A stretch of 64,000 bases of DNA from Lachnospiraceae bacterium (GTDB taxonomy: Bacteria > Bacillota > Clostridia > Lachnospirales > Lachnospiraceae), in the NCBI GenBank assembly GCA_022794255.1, contig JAAWEL010000047.1, positions 51,502 to 115,501 on the forward strand. Direction: 5' to 3'. The position numbers and the translations under genes are program-made. Under the pieces are notes generated by a model that did no database searches, was not told the origin of the DNA, and worked only from the letters and a program-made list of their open reading frames with translations. Below are positions 50,821 through 59,519 of this stretch, piece after piece. Each line of letters begins with the position of its first letter. Within the stretch, counting starts at the first letter, position 1.

Positions 50821-52164
50821 GTGGAAAACGAAGTAAAAGCCAAGAGCAAATTTTGGAAGGGTGTGCTGGTGGGATCTCTGGTGACAGCCTTTGTGGGGCT
50901 GATTATTGTAGGGATTGCAGCAGGAATTAATCTTATCGGCCAGACAGTGATGGATAATCAGGCACAGATTCAGATGGCAGAGGAGGAAGAGGAGACAGAA
51001 AATCTGGATCTGGGAAGAGTGAACCAGAAGATAGAGACTCTGGAGCAGCTGGTGGATCGATATTTTTTGTTTGATGAGAACGTGGATCAGGAACAGATGG
51101 AGGCTGGAATCTACAAGGGAATGTTGGCTGGCCTTGAAGATCCTTATACCATATATTACACAAGAGAGGAATACGAATCTTTGACAGAGGAGACAGAAGG
51201 AGTATACTGTGGAATCGGCGTGCTGGTAAGTCAGAATATTTCTTCCGGACTGATCACTGCTATTCGGGTATTTCAGGGTTCTCCGGCTGAGGAGGCTGGT
51301 ATGAAAAAGGGCGATATTCTCTACAAGGTAGGGGATGTGGAAACTGGGGAGATGGAGCTGGATGTGCTGGTCCAGCAGGAGATCCGCGGTGAGGAAGGAA
51401 CCTATGTGGATATAACGGTTATTCGGGACGGAGAGATGGTGGATCTGCATATTCAGAGGAGAATTGTGGAAGTAACTACCGTGGAATCTCAGATGCTGGA
51501 AGACCAGATCGGCTATATTATGGTGACTCAATTTGAGCTGGTGACCGGAGATCAGTTTAAGGCTGCTGTAGATGAGCTTGAGAAGCAGGGAATGAAAGGA
51601 CTTATCATTGATCTGCGGGACAATCCGGGAGGAGTTCTGGACGCAGTCATTGAGATGGCAGCTTATATTCTTCCAGAAGATAAAATGGAAGGTACGATTG
51701 TGTCTACCTCAGATAAAAACGGAATCGGTGACCGATATTACAGTAAAGATGGGAAAATCCGCTTTAAGTCCGCCTCCGGACAGATCGATCCCAGATATCC
51801 CAAAGAGGACGGACATCAGGTGGAGCTTCCGATTGTAGTTTTGATGAATGGCAATTCGGCCAGTGCCTCTGAGGTTCTTGCCGGGGCATTGCGGGATTAC
51901 GGAAGTGCTAAGCTGGTGGGAACCACTTCCTTTGGAAAAGGCATTGTACAGAGTGTGATCCAGTTAGAGGATGGGTCAGCTATTAAGATGACTACCTCCC
52001 ATTATTATACTCCGGGCGGTGTGGATCTTCACAAAAAGGGGTTGGAGCCGGATGTGGAGGTGGAACAGGAGATTCCTGAGGATTTGAAAGGGGCTTTTGA
52101 GATTCCATTAGACAGGGATAATCAGGTAAAGAAAGCTATAGAGGTATTGAAGGAAGCATATTGA
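50821..52164 (+). CDS. S41 carboxyl-terminal processing protease (CtpA-like)
   Basis: 447 residues from a GTG start with TAGGAG six bases upstream. N-terminal membrane anchor (about 17-42), PDZ domain (about 118-200; GSPAEEAGMKKGDILYKVGDVE) and S41 domain with LIIDLRDNPGGVLDAV, the nucleophile NGNSASASEVLAGAL and the general base Lys in GTTSFGKGIVQ. It acts on the outer face of the membrane and, by position after ftsEX-M23, may mature or degrade the hydrolase. Ends in a terminator at 52206-52250. Confidence 0.95.
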   Translation: MENEVKAKSKFWKGVLVGSLVTAFVGLIIVGIAAGINLIGQTVMDNQAQIQMAEEEEETENLDLGRVNQKIETLEQLVDRYFLFDENVDQEQMEAGIYKGMLAGLEDPYTIYYTREEYESLTEETEGVYCGIGVLVSQNISSGLITAIRVFQGSPAEEAGMKKGDILYKVGDVETGEMELDVLVQQEIRGEEGTYVDITVIRDGEMVDLHIQRRIVEVTTVESQMLEDQIGYIMVTQFELVTGDQFKAAVDELEKQGMKGLIIDLRDNPGGVLDAVIEMAAYILPEDKMEGTIVSTSDKNGIGDRYYSKDGKIRFKSASGQIDPRYPKEDGHQVELPIVVLMNGNSASASEVLAGALRDYGSAKLVGTTSFGKGIVQSVIQLEDGSAIKMTTSHYYTPGGVDLHKKGLEPDVEVEQEIPEDLKGAFEIPLDRDNQVKKAIEVLKEAY

Positions 52165-52205
52165 GTGTTTTAATTCATTTTTGATATGTAAGAAGAAACG
52201 AAAAA

Positions 52206-52250
52206 GGCAGGGGTCCTGTTCCGACTGACGGATGGCACCCTGCTTTTTTC
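52206..52250. terminator. Terminator after the S41 protease gene
   Basis: GGCAGGGGT (52206-52214) pairs with ACCCTGC (52237-52243) with a bulged G, followed by six T's. It lies between convergent genes. Confidence 0.65.
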
Positions 52251-52270
52251 GATCAAAGAAAAATCAAGGA

Positions 52271-53293
52271 TCATAAGTCCAGCTTCAAATCTCCCGGATG
52301 GATCCAGTTAAGCTTGCGGAGGATTTCTCCGAAGATCCAGGTAAGGATGGCAGGCAGAAGGAAGCAGACAAAAAGGATAGAAAGCCACATGAATGGAGTG
52401 CCATCCATAGCTGTGTAGACACCAATCGGTCCTACCAAACCACAGGTGCCCATGCCAGAACCAGCAGGAATGTTTTGCATGTGAAAGACACAGGTTGCAA
52501 TAGGGCCGGTGATCATGGAGGCCAAGGTTGGAGGGATCCAGGTGCGGGGATTTTTGACAATATTGCCCATCTGGAGCATAGAGGTGCCAAGGCCCTGGGC
52601 CAGAAGGCCGCCTACTCCGTTTTCGCGAAAACTTAAGACCGCAAAGCCGATCATCTGCGCACAGCAGCCAGCAGTAGCGGCGCCTCCGGCAAGGCCGTCT
52701 AAGCTTAACATAATACAGATGGCAGCGCTGCTGATTGGCAGAGTAAGAGCAACACCAATCAGGGCGGAAACCAGAATCCCCATAAAGAAGGGCTGCATTT
52801 CTGTGGCAGTTTTCACAAGATTGCCAAAAGCAGTCATAAAAGCAGATACACCAGGTCCCACAAATTGAGCGATCAACACACCAAAGATAATGGTAACACC
52901 GGGGGTCACCAGAATATCTACCCGGGTTTCCTTAGAAATCAGTTTGCCTGACTCAGTAGCGATAATAGTGGATATTAAAGCGCCCACTGGGCCGCCTAAA
53001 GCATTGCCGGCGATTCCCACAGTGGCAGCGGAGAATAATACCAGTTGGGGAGCGTGAAGGGCGTGTGCTATGGATACCCCAAGAGCTGCACCGGTGGCGC
53101 TTTTACAGTATTCGGCTATGGTGTTGAAAAGAGTGACCTGAGTTTTTTCACCCAGGGTACCGAAGATGGTTCCGATGAGCAGTGAGGCAAAAAGGCCGAA
53201 GGCCATAGCTCCCATTGCATCAATAAGATAGGTTCGGATGGTAATGTTTACATTCTTTTTTTTCAGAAAGTCTTTTATCGTTGTGTGTGCCAT
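52271..53293 (-). CDS. Orphan PTS IIC-like permease (PTS_EIIC_2 family)
   Basis: 340 residues with about nine membrane spans. It matches the PTS_EIIC_2 (PF13303) type: TYLIDAMGAMAFGLFASLLIGTIFGTLG, VGIAGNALGGPVGALI, LTLPISSAAICIMLSLDGLAGGAATAGCCAQMIGFAV, and NIPAGSGMGTCGLVGPIGVYTAM. No IIA or IIB gene is adjacent, so it may borrow them or work as a non-PTS transporter; substrate unknown. The promoter and an inverted-repeat operator candidate lie upstream. Confidence 0.87.
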   Translation of the reverse strand: MAHTTIKDFLKKKNVNITIRTYLIDAMGAMAFGLFASLLIGTIFGTLGEKTQVTLFNTIAEYCKSATGAALGVSIAHALHAPQLVLFSAATVGIAGNALGGPVGALISTIIATESGKLISKETRVDILVTPGVTIIFGVLIAQFVGPGVSAFMTAFGNLVKTATEMQPFFMGILVSALIGVALTLPISSAAICIMLSLDGLAGGAATAGCCAQMIGFAVLSFRENGVGGLLAQGLGTSMLQMGNIVKNPRTWIPPTLASMITGPIATCVFHMQNIPAGSGMGTCGLVGPIGVYTAMDGTPFMWLSILFVCFLLPAILTWIFGEILRKLNWIHPGDLKLDL

Positions 53294-53365
53294 AATAGGA
53301 TTCTCCTTTTTAAATATTTGTCTGTCTTCAGGCGGCAGAGCATTTTAGTGGGAAAAAGGCACACA

Positions 53366-53384
53366 TTTGACGTCCCATGTCAAA
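53366..53384. promoter_or_regulatory. Inverted repeat downstream of the permease promoter
   Basis: TTTGAC and GTCAAA flank seven bases. The element lies about 14-32 bases downstream of the -10 box of the permease gene, a repressor-like location. Ligand unknown. Confidence 0.4.
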
Positions 53385-53397
53385 GCAGTTGTCTGTT

Positions 53398-53426
53398 ATA
53401 TTATCAGCACGCTTTGAAAAATGCAA
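53398..53426 (-). promoter_or_regulatory. Promoter of the PTS IIC-like permease gene
   Basis: On the minus strand TTGCAT (53421-53426) and TAATAT (53398-53403) are 17 bases apart, the same hexamers as in the promoter at 928-956. Confidence 0.55.
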
Positions 53427-53497
53427 GAGAAAATGAAAAAAATGTCAGATATCGTTAAAAAAATATCAAATATTTTTTTAATGACCGTAAGGCAACA

Positions 53498-53526
53498 TGG
53501 AAAAATCCCGGGAAACGTGCTATAAT
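53498..53526 (+). promoter_or_regulatory. Promoter of the zinc-ribbon membrane protein gene
   Basis: TGGAAA (53498-53503), 17-base spacer, and an extended -10 TGC-TATAAT (53518-53526), 45 bases before the start. Confidence 0.55.
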
Positions 53527-53570
53527 GGATGATAAAAAGCAGTATGGGTATTTATGGGGAGGGAGTATAT

Positions 53571-54632
53571 ATGATACAAAAGATTTGTCCGATTTGCGAT
53601 CAGGTGATGAAGGGATCTCACTATTGCAGAAATTGTAAAAGCTGGGTAAAGCATCCCTATGTGAGGGAGGTAAATTATTATTTAAATGAACGTCATCCAC
53701 AGAAAGAGACAGGCTGTACCTTTCACAGCAGTCCTTCGTCTGCTGATGCTTCACCTCCTGGAAGGGTGGTTAATACATCTGGATGGGTTCTTCAGGGACA
53801 GCCGCTGGAAAACAGAGGAAACAGTCAAGAAGATTGTTTGGAGCAAACAGGAAAAGGGGAGCAAACAAAGAATCATGGAGTGATCTGGGTGGCTGCTGCC
53901 ATTGCTTTGATGGTGACTGCAGGTTCATTTCTCAGGATGGGCCTGGGAGCTATTGGGGAAGGAATACGGCAAGAGTCATCCATGAACCAGCTGCTTGAGT
54001 TTGGGGAGCAGGTGAATCCTTCGGAGCTGGAGTGGGATTACAAAGAGAAGGATGAAGAGGACTACCAGGAGGATGATTATGAAGATTTTTGGAGTGAAAA
54101 AGAATATCAGGAGCTGACAGATGAAGAGGCTTTGGAAATCGGGATTGAATGCAGTGGAGATGGACATTTTGACATTTCAGGAAAAGCGTTTGAGGAGTCA
54201 ATCCGCCAGTTTATGGAAGATCAGGGTTTGATGATTGATAAGGACGAGGAGTATTCCTATAACTGTCAATATTGCGATTTGGAAGGAAACGTGGTCAGAA
54301 CCTATTTTTCCACCTATGTTTCTTTGAATCTGGAAGGAGAAGATAAATACGAATATGTGGAGTTGGATTTTGATACGGTAACGGGTGCGCTTCACAGTGT
54401 GGATCTTGTCATGGAGGATAAGGAGAGAGTGATAAAAATCCTGGAGGGGATTTGTGAGATTCTAGGGGAGGAATGCAATCTTCCATGGAGAAACTGGGTG
54501 GAGAATATAAAGGAAAATCTGCCCGGGGATATTGAAGAGGAGGACGGATATGATTATATGACAGAGGATATATGGCTATGGGGATATTTTTATGGAGATT
54601 ATTACGTAGTTACCTTTGATGCCATAGAGTAA
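53571..54632 (+). CDS. Zinc-ribbon membrane protein of unknown function
   Basis: 353 residues. A four-Cys zinc ribbon at the N-terminus (CPIC at 6-9 and CRNC at 19-22) is followed by a linker, one membrane span (GVIWVAAAIALMVTAGSFL, about 112-130), a very acidic stretch (KDEEDYQEDDYEDFWSEKEYQ), and a C-terminal globular region with repeated Asp/Glu. The topology puts the ribbon inside and the acidic domain outside. No named family is recognised. It has its own promoter; start ATG 53571 is supported by GGGAGGGAG. Confidence 0.72.
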   Translation: MIQKICPICDQVMKGSHYCRNCKSWVKHPYVREVNYYLNERHPQKETGCTFHSSPSSADASPPGRVVNTSGWVLQGQPLENRGNSQEDCLEQTGKGEQTKNHGVIWVAAAIALMVTAGSFLRMGLGAIGEGIRQESSMNQLLEFGEQVNPSELEWDYKEKDEEDYQEDDYEDFWSEKEYQELTDEEALEIGIECSGDGHFDISGKAFEESIRQFMEDQGLMIDKDEEYSYNCQYCDLEGNVVRTYFSTYVSLNLEGEDKYEYVELDFDTVTGALHSVDLVMEDKERVIKILEGICEILGEECNLPWRNWVENIKENLPGDIEEEDGYDYMTEDIWLWGYFYGDYYVVTFDAIE

Positions 54633-54650
54633 TCCGGAGGGAGATGCGTG

Positions 54651-54680
54651 TTATGACAGTGAAGGAATGGTTATGACAGT
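54651..54680 (+). repeat. Direct repeat upstream of metF
   Basis: TTATGACAGT occurs at 54651-54660 and 54671-54680, twenty bases apart, the second running into TATAAT (54680-54685). It could be a tandem activator site or chance. Confidence 0.4.
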
Positions 54681-54699
54681 ATAATTAAAGGAGAAGCAG

Positions 54700-55557
54700 A
54701 TGAAAATAAAAGATATTCTTTCCAGGGGGATTCCCACGCTTTCTTTTGAGGTGTTTCCCCCAAAAACAGAAGATAAATATGATTCCGTGGAACATGCGGT
54801 TGTGGAGATTGCAAAGCTGAGACCGGCCTTTATGAGTGTGACCTATGGGGCAGGGGGAGGAACCAGCCAGTATACGGTGGATATTGCATCAAAGGTACAA
54901 GAGCAGCAGGTAACGCCATTGGCTCATTTGACTTGCGTGTCCTCTACCAGAGAAAAGGTGCAGTCTGTGCTCTGTAAGCTTAAGGAGAAGGGAATCGGGA
55001 ATGTTTTGGCTTTACGAGGAGATATTCCGGCTGACGGAAGGGTGGAGAAGGATTATCAATTTGCCTCCCAGCTTATAGGAGAGATCCGGAAAACAGGGGA
55101 TTTTTGCATTGGAGCTGCCTGCTACCCGGAGGGGCATGTGGAATCAGTCAATAAGGCGGCGGATATCCATTATCTTAAAGAAAAGGTGGAGGCTGGCTGT
55201 GACTTTGTGACTACTCAGATGTTTTTTGACAATAATATTTTATATAATTATCTATACCGGATTCGGGAGGCGGGGGTGACTGTCCCGGTGATTGCAGGCA
55301 TTATGCCAGTGACCAGTGCTGCCCAGATCAAGCGGATCTGCGCCATGTCAGGTACTTATCTTCCCTCCCGATTTAAAGCCATTGTAGACCGGTTTGGGAA
55401 CAATCCGGCTGCTATGAAGCAGGCGGGGATTGCCTATGCCACAGAGCAGATCATTGACCTGATTGCCAATGGAGTAAACGGAATTCATGTGTATTCTATG
55501 AACAAGCCAGATGTGGCTGCCAGAATCCAGGAGAGCTTGTCGGAGATTTTAAGGTAA
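54700..55557 (+). CDS. metF: Methylenetetrahydrofolate reductase
   Basis: 285 residues, flavoprotein that reduces 5,10-methylene-THF to 5-methyl-THF. Blocks: PTLSFEVFPPKTEDKY (catalytic Glu region), FMSVTYGAGGGTS, HLTCV, VLALRGDIPADG, AACYPEGHVES, FVTTQMFFDNNILY and VPVIAGIMPVTS. It feeds methyl groups to the methionine synthase encoded two genes on; the three genes have gaps of 7 and 27 bases and should be one operon. Confidence 0.96.
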   Translation: MKIKDILSRGIPTLSFEVFPPKTEDKYDSVEHAVVEIAKLRPAFMSVTYGAGGGTSQYTVDIASKVQEQQVTPLAHLTCVSSTREKVQSVLCKLKEKGIGNVLALRGDIPADGRVEKDYQFASQLIGEIRKTGDFCIGAACYPEGHVESVNKAADIHYLKEKVEAGCDFVTTQMFFDNNILYNYLYRIREAGVTVPVIAGIMPVTSAAQIKRICAMSGTYLPSRFKAIVDRFGNNPAAMKQAGIAYATEQIIDLIANGVNGIHVYSMNKPDVAARIQESLSEILR

Positions 55558-55564
55558 GAAGAAA

Positions 55565-56254
55565 ATGACGGATAAAACAGATTCAATGACAAAATGGCTG
55601 GAGACCAGGAAAGCTTTTCCATGGAATGAGAGAGAGATTCTGCGATATCTGGGATATCGGGGACAAGAGCCTGAGGAAAATGTTAAGAAGCTTATTCATG
55701 AATGTAGGCTGGAGCTGGAGCGTGAGGCAAATCCCAAGGCAGTTTGGCGGGAATTTCCTCTCACAATCCGGGATCATGTGTTGGACATGACCTGCCTTAA
55801 GACTTGCAGCAGAAGCCTGGAAAGAAATTTAAAGGACTGTGAGAGCGTGCTTTTGTTTGGTGCCACCTTAGGAAGCGGGGTGGACGTGCTTTTGAGGCGA
55901 TATGGGCGGCTGCAGATGAGCAAGGCAGTGGTATTGCAGGCTTCCTCTGTGGCCATGCTGGAAACCTGGTGTGACTGGCAAAATGAAGTTTTGAGCAGGG
56001 AGTATCAAGAGAAGGGCTGGTATATGCGGCCCAGGTTCAGCCCCGGATATGGAGATTTTCCTCTGGAATGTCAGAGAAAGCTAAGCGGGGCGTTGGAGTT
56101 GGGAAAGCGGATCGGAGTTACCTTGACGGACAGCCTTTTAATGGTTCCGTCTAAATCGGTAACAGCAGTGATGGGGCTTAGCCGCAAGCCCTGGACTTGT
56201 ATTGTCCAGGGTTGTGAGGCCTGTGGGAAGAAGGACTGTCAATACCGGAGATAA
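55565..56254 (+). CDS. Stand-alone methionine synthase reactivation-domain protein
   Basis: 229 residues. It resembles the C-terminal AdoMet-binding activation domain of MetH (vitamin B12-dependent methionine synthase activation domain): FGATLGSGVDVLLRRYGRLQMSKAVVLQASSVAMLETWCD, then MRPRFSPGYGDFPLECQRKL and GVTLTDSLLMVPSKSVTAVMGLS. Two Cys clusters (CxxCGKKDC) close the protein. In many Clostridia this domain is split off from MetH; it reductively remethylates the cobalamin. Placed between metF and metH. Confidence 0.92.
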   Translation: MTDKTDSMTKWLETRKAFPWNEREILRYLGYRGQEPEENVKKLIHECRLELEREANPKAVWREFPLTIRDHVLDMTCLKTCSRSLERNLKDCESVLLFGATLGSGVDVLLRRYGRLQMSKAVVLQASSVAMLETWCDWQNEVLSREYQEKGWYMRPRFSPGYGDFPLECQRKLSGALELGKRIGVTLTDSLLMVPSKSVTAVMGLSRKPWTCIVQGCEACGKKDCQYRR

Positions 56255-56281
56255 ATCAATCACCAATGGAGGATGAAAACC

Positions 56282-58708
56282 ATGGAGTTATTAAAGTCGA
56301 TGGAGGAGCGCATTTTATTCTTTGATGGAGGAATGGGGAGCCTTCTCCAGGCACAGGGTCTAAAACCAGGGGAGCTTCCTGGCATCTGGAATATCACTCA
56401 CCCGGATGTGCTGGTGGAGATTCACCGGAAATATCTGGAAGCAGGGGCAGATATTATCCTTACCAATACATTCGGGGCAGATGGGTTAAAATATAACGGA
56501 CAGACAGGATATTGTGTGGAGGAGATCGTTGCAGCGGCGATCCGCAACGTAAAGGAGGCCATCCGGCAAAGCGGGCGGCACGCCTTTGTGGCACTGGATA
56601 TAGGGCCGACAGGAAAGCTTTTAAAGCCCTTGGGAGATCTGGATTTTGAGGATGCGGTTCATCTGTTTGGACAGGTGGCGGCTATCGGGGCCAGGGAAAA
56701 GGTTGATCTGGTGCTGATTGAAACTATGAGCGACAGCTATGAGGCCAAGGCTGCCGTGCTGGGAGCAAAAGAAAACTGCGATCTTCCGGTTTTTGCGACC
56801 GTAACCTTTGACGAGAGGGGGAAGCTTCTCACCGGAGCAAGCCCGGCAGCGGTGGTTGCCATGTTAGAGGGGCTGGGGGTGGATGCCCTTGGAGTAAACT
56901 GTGGCTTAGGACCAGTACAGATGAAGCCTTTTGTGAAGGAGATTTTAGAGGTTGCGTCTGTACCTGTGATTGTCAATCCCAATGCAGGGCTGCCGCGGAG
57001 TGAAAACGGATGTACGGTTTATGACATTGATGCAGATAAATTTGCCTTGGAGATGCAAGAGATTGTCCGGATGGGAGCCAGAATGGTGGGCGGATGCTGC
57101 GGCACCACCCCAGAACATATCGAAAAGATGACCAGGCTATGCAGGGAAGAAAAACCAGTGCCAGTAAAGCCAAAAGGCCGGACTGTGGTATCTTCTTTTG
57201 CCCAGGCAGTAGAGATCGGTTCTGAGCCGGTGATTATTGGGGAGCGGATCAATCCTACGGGAAAGCCCAAATTGAAACAGGCGCTGCGGGACCGCAATCT
57301 GGAGTACATTCTTCAGGAAGGGGTGACCCAGCAAGAGCATGGAGCGCATGTTCTGGATGTGAATGTGGGATTGCCGGAGATTGACGAGCCATCTATGATG
57401 GAGGAGATAGTGAAGGATTTGCAGAGTATTATTGATCTGCCACTTCAGATTGACACCTCCAGCCCGGAGGCTATGGAGCGGGCCATGCGCATATATAATG
57501 GTAAGCCTCTGATCAATTCCGTCAATGGTAAGGAAGAATCCATGAGACAGGTGTTTCCTCTGGTGAAAAAGTACGGAGGTGTGGTGGTGGCCCTGGCTTT
57601 GGATGAGGGTGGCATTCCGGAGCATGCAGACGGGAGGATTGCCATTGCCAGGAAGATATATAAGACAGCACAGGAATATGGTATTGGACCGGAGAATATT
57701 TTGATTGATGCCTTGTGCCTGACCATTAGCTCTGACAGCAGAGGCGCCATCACTACTTTGGAGACAGTGAAGAGGGTTCGGGATGAGCTGGGAGGGAAAA
57801 CGATTCTGGGAGTATCCAATATTTCCTTCGGACTTCCGGTGCGGGAGAATATTAATGCAGTATTTTTTACCATGGCTCTTTTTAACGGGCTGAATGCGGC
57901 TATCATCAATCCTGGGTCTGCTGCTATGATGCGGGTATATCACAGCTATCGGGCACTGATGGATCTGGACGAGATGTGCGGGGACTATATCCGTGTGTAT
58001 GCAGAGGAGGCAGCCAAAATGAAGGCGTCTGCAGCAGTAAAAGCAGCGGGAGATGTGCCGGATTTGCATGGCGGGGAATCAGAAGTCTCTGCCCTGGCAG
58101 TGAGTATTGAGCGGGGACTGAAGGAGCAGGCAGCCAGTGCAGTCCAAAAGCTTTTAAAGAGCCGGGACTCCATGGATATTATTAATCAGGAGATGATCCC
58201 AGCTCTGGACCGGGTGGGAAAAGGCTTTGAGGCCGGAACAATTTTCTTACCTCAGCTTCTTATGAGTGCAGAGGCAGCCAAGACTGCTTTTGAGATTGTA
58301 AGGGAAAAGATGAAGGGTTCCGGCTGTGAGCAAGAGAAAAAGGGCACCATTATCCTGGCAACTGTGAAGGGAGATATTCATGATATCGGAAAGAATATTG
58401 TCAAGGTTCTCCTGGAAAACTACGGGTATGATGTGCTGGATTTAGGAAAGGATGTGCCGCCGGAGAGAATTGTTGATACAGCAGTGGAAGGAAAGATCTG
58501 TCTGGTGGGACTGAGTGCTCTGATGACCACCACGGTTCCCAGCATGGAGGAGACGATCCGGCGGCTGCGTCAGGAAGCACCTTGGGCGAAAGTAATGGTG
58601 GGAGGGGCTGTTCTGACCAGGGAATATGCGGATTCCATGGGGGCAGATCGGTACTGTAGAGATGCCATGGCTTCGGTGAATTATGCGCAGGAGGTTTTCG
58701 GAAAATAA
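56282..58708 (+). CDS. metH: Cobalamin-dependent methionine synthase core (without activation domain)
   Basis: 808 residues: homocysteine-binding barrel (1-290; GVNCGLGP and GGCCGTTPEH supply the zinc Cys ligands), pterin-binding barrel (about 315-560; GERINPTGKPKLKQAL), B12 cap (about 590-680) and B12-binding Rossmann domain with the cobalt-ligand motif GDIHDIGKN. It transfers methyl from 5-methyl-THF to homocysteine. The fourth domain is encoded separately upstream. GGAGG touches an ATG at 56273 with no spacing, so ATG 56282 is preferred. Confidence 0.96.
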   Translation: MELLKSMEERILFFDGGMGSLLQAQGLKPGELPGIWNITHPDVLVEIHRKYLEAGADIILTNTFGADGLKYNGQTGYCVEEIVAAAIRNVKEAIRQSGRHAFVALDIGPTGKLLKPLGDLDFEDAVHLFGQVAAIGAREKVDLVLIETMSDSYEAKAAVLGAKENCDLPVFATVTFDERGKLLTGASPAAVVAMLEGLGVDALGVNCGLGPVQMKPFVKEILEVASVPVIVNPNAGLPRSENGCTVYDIDADKFALEMQEIVRMGARMVGGCCGTTPEHIEKMTRLCREEKPVPVKPKGRTVVSSFAQAVEIGSEPVIIGERINPTGKPKLKQALRDRNLEYILQEGVTQQEHGAHVLDVNVGLPEIDEPSMMEEIVKDLQSIIDLPLQIDTSSPEAMERAMRIYNGKPLINSVNGKEESMRQVFPLVKKYGGVVVALALDEGGIPEHADGRIAIARKIYKTAQEYGIGPENILIDALCLTISSDSRGAITTLETVKRVRDELGGKTILGVSNISFGLPVRENINAVFFTMALFNGLNAAIINPGSAAMMRVYHSYRALMDLDEMCGDYIRVYAEEAAKMKASAAVKAAGDVPDLHGGESEVSALAVSIERGLKEQAASAVQKLLKSRDSMDIINQEMIPALDRVGKGFEAGTIFLPQLLMSAEAAKTAFEIVREKMKGSGCEQEKKGTIILATVKGDIHDIGKNIVKVLLENYGYDVLDLGKDVPPERIVDTAVEGKICLVGLSALMTTTVPSMEETIRRLRQEAPWAKVMVGGAVLTREYADSMGADRYCRDAMASVNYAQEVFGK

Positions 58709-58734
58709 AAATTTTATTATCTGGTAATTTGCCC

Positions 58735-58763
58735 TTGTATTTAAATCTGTCTTTCGGTAGAAT
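58735..58763 (+). promoter_or_regulatory. Promoter of the ComEA-like gene
   Basis: TTGTAT (58735-58740), 17-base spacer, TAGAAT (58758-58763), 46 bases before the ATG. Confidence 0.5.
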
Positions 58764-58809
58764 AGTGTTAGGCTGAATCTGGGATTCTCTCAAAACAGGA
58801 GAGAATAAC

Positions 58810-59457
58810 ATGAAAAAACAAATTAGGAAATATTTAAGATGGCTGGCCTTGGCGGTGTTAATCGGAGCCGCAGGATGCAGCTATAGCTGCAGTGCCAGGG
58901 ATTCGGAAGTGTTACTGTTTAGGGAAGAGGAAGATCGTTTAAAATCAGTGGATGAAACGCAAAAAGAAGGAGATTTGATGGCCGAGGCCTTTGCGGAGAC
59001 GTGGAAGGAGACCGAAAGAGCTGTTTCCTGCTTTGTCCATGTGTGTGGAGAGGTGAAGGAGCCGGGGGTCTATGAGCTTTCTGAAGGGCAGCGGGTTTAT
59101 GAGGCTATCTCTTTGGCAGGCGGTTTTACGAAACAGGCAGCGGAGAATTATCTGAATCTGGCGGAGCCGGTGTGGGATGGCATGAAGCTGGAGGTTCCGG
59201 ATAAGGAGCATGTTTCTGTGGCGGAGTGGACTGTGCCTGATGGGAACCAGCCAAAAGCTTCTTCTGGCAAGGTCAATCTTAACACAGCCACAAAGGAAGA
59301 GCTGATGGGCCTGCGCGGAATCGGGGAGGCCAGGGCAGAGGATATTATCCGTTTCCGGGAAGAACGGGGCGGTTTTAAAAGGATTGAGGATATTATGGAG
59401 ATATCCGGAATCAAGGATGCAGCGTTTCAGAAAATAAAGGATGACATCACAGTGTGA
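58810..59457 (+). CDS. comEA: ComEA-like DNA-binding lipoprotein
   Basis: 215 residues. Lipoprotein signal with Cys23 (GAAGC), a SLBB domain (FVHVCGEVKEPGVYELSEGQRVYEAISLAGGFTKQA, about 75-130) and a C-terminal helix-hairpin-helix pair (GKVNLNTATKEELMGLRGIGEARAEDIIRFREERGGF, about 151-187). ComEA binds incoming DNA at the cell surface in natural transformation. comEB and comEC are not adjacent. The Cys adds a lipid anchor where Bacillus ComEA uses a transmembrane helix. Confidence 0.92.
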   Translation: MKKQIRKYLRWLALAVLIGAAGCSYSCSARDSEVLLFREEEDRLKSVDETQKEGDLMAEAFAETWKETERAVSCFVHVCGEVKEPGVYELSEGQRVYEAISLAGGFTKQAAENYLNLAEPVWDGMKLEVPDKEHVSVAEWTVPDGNQPKASSGKVNLNTATKEELMGLRGIGEARAEDIIRFREERGGFKRIEDIMEISGIKDAAFQKIKDDITV

Positions 59458-59519
59458 CAGCAGGTGACAGACAGCAGTTATGCTGGTTTGGGCACATCTG
59501 AGAGAGGGAGAGGCAGAGC

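Noticed and set aside
54633..54699. A riboswitch or T-box before metF
   Set aside because: The gap is only 67 bases, too short for an S-box, T-box or cobalamin riboswitch, and no conserved core was seen.
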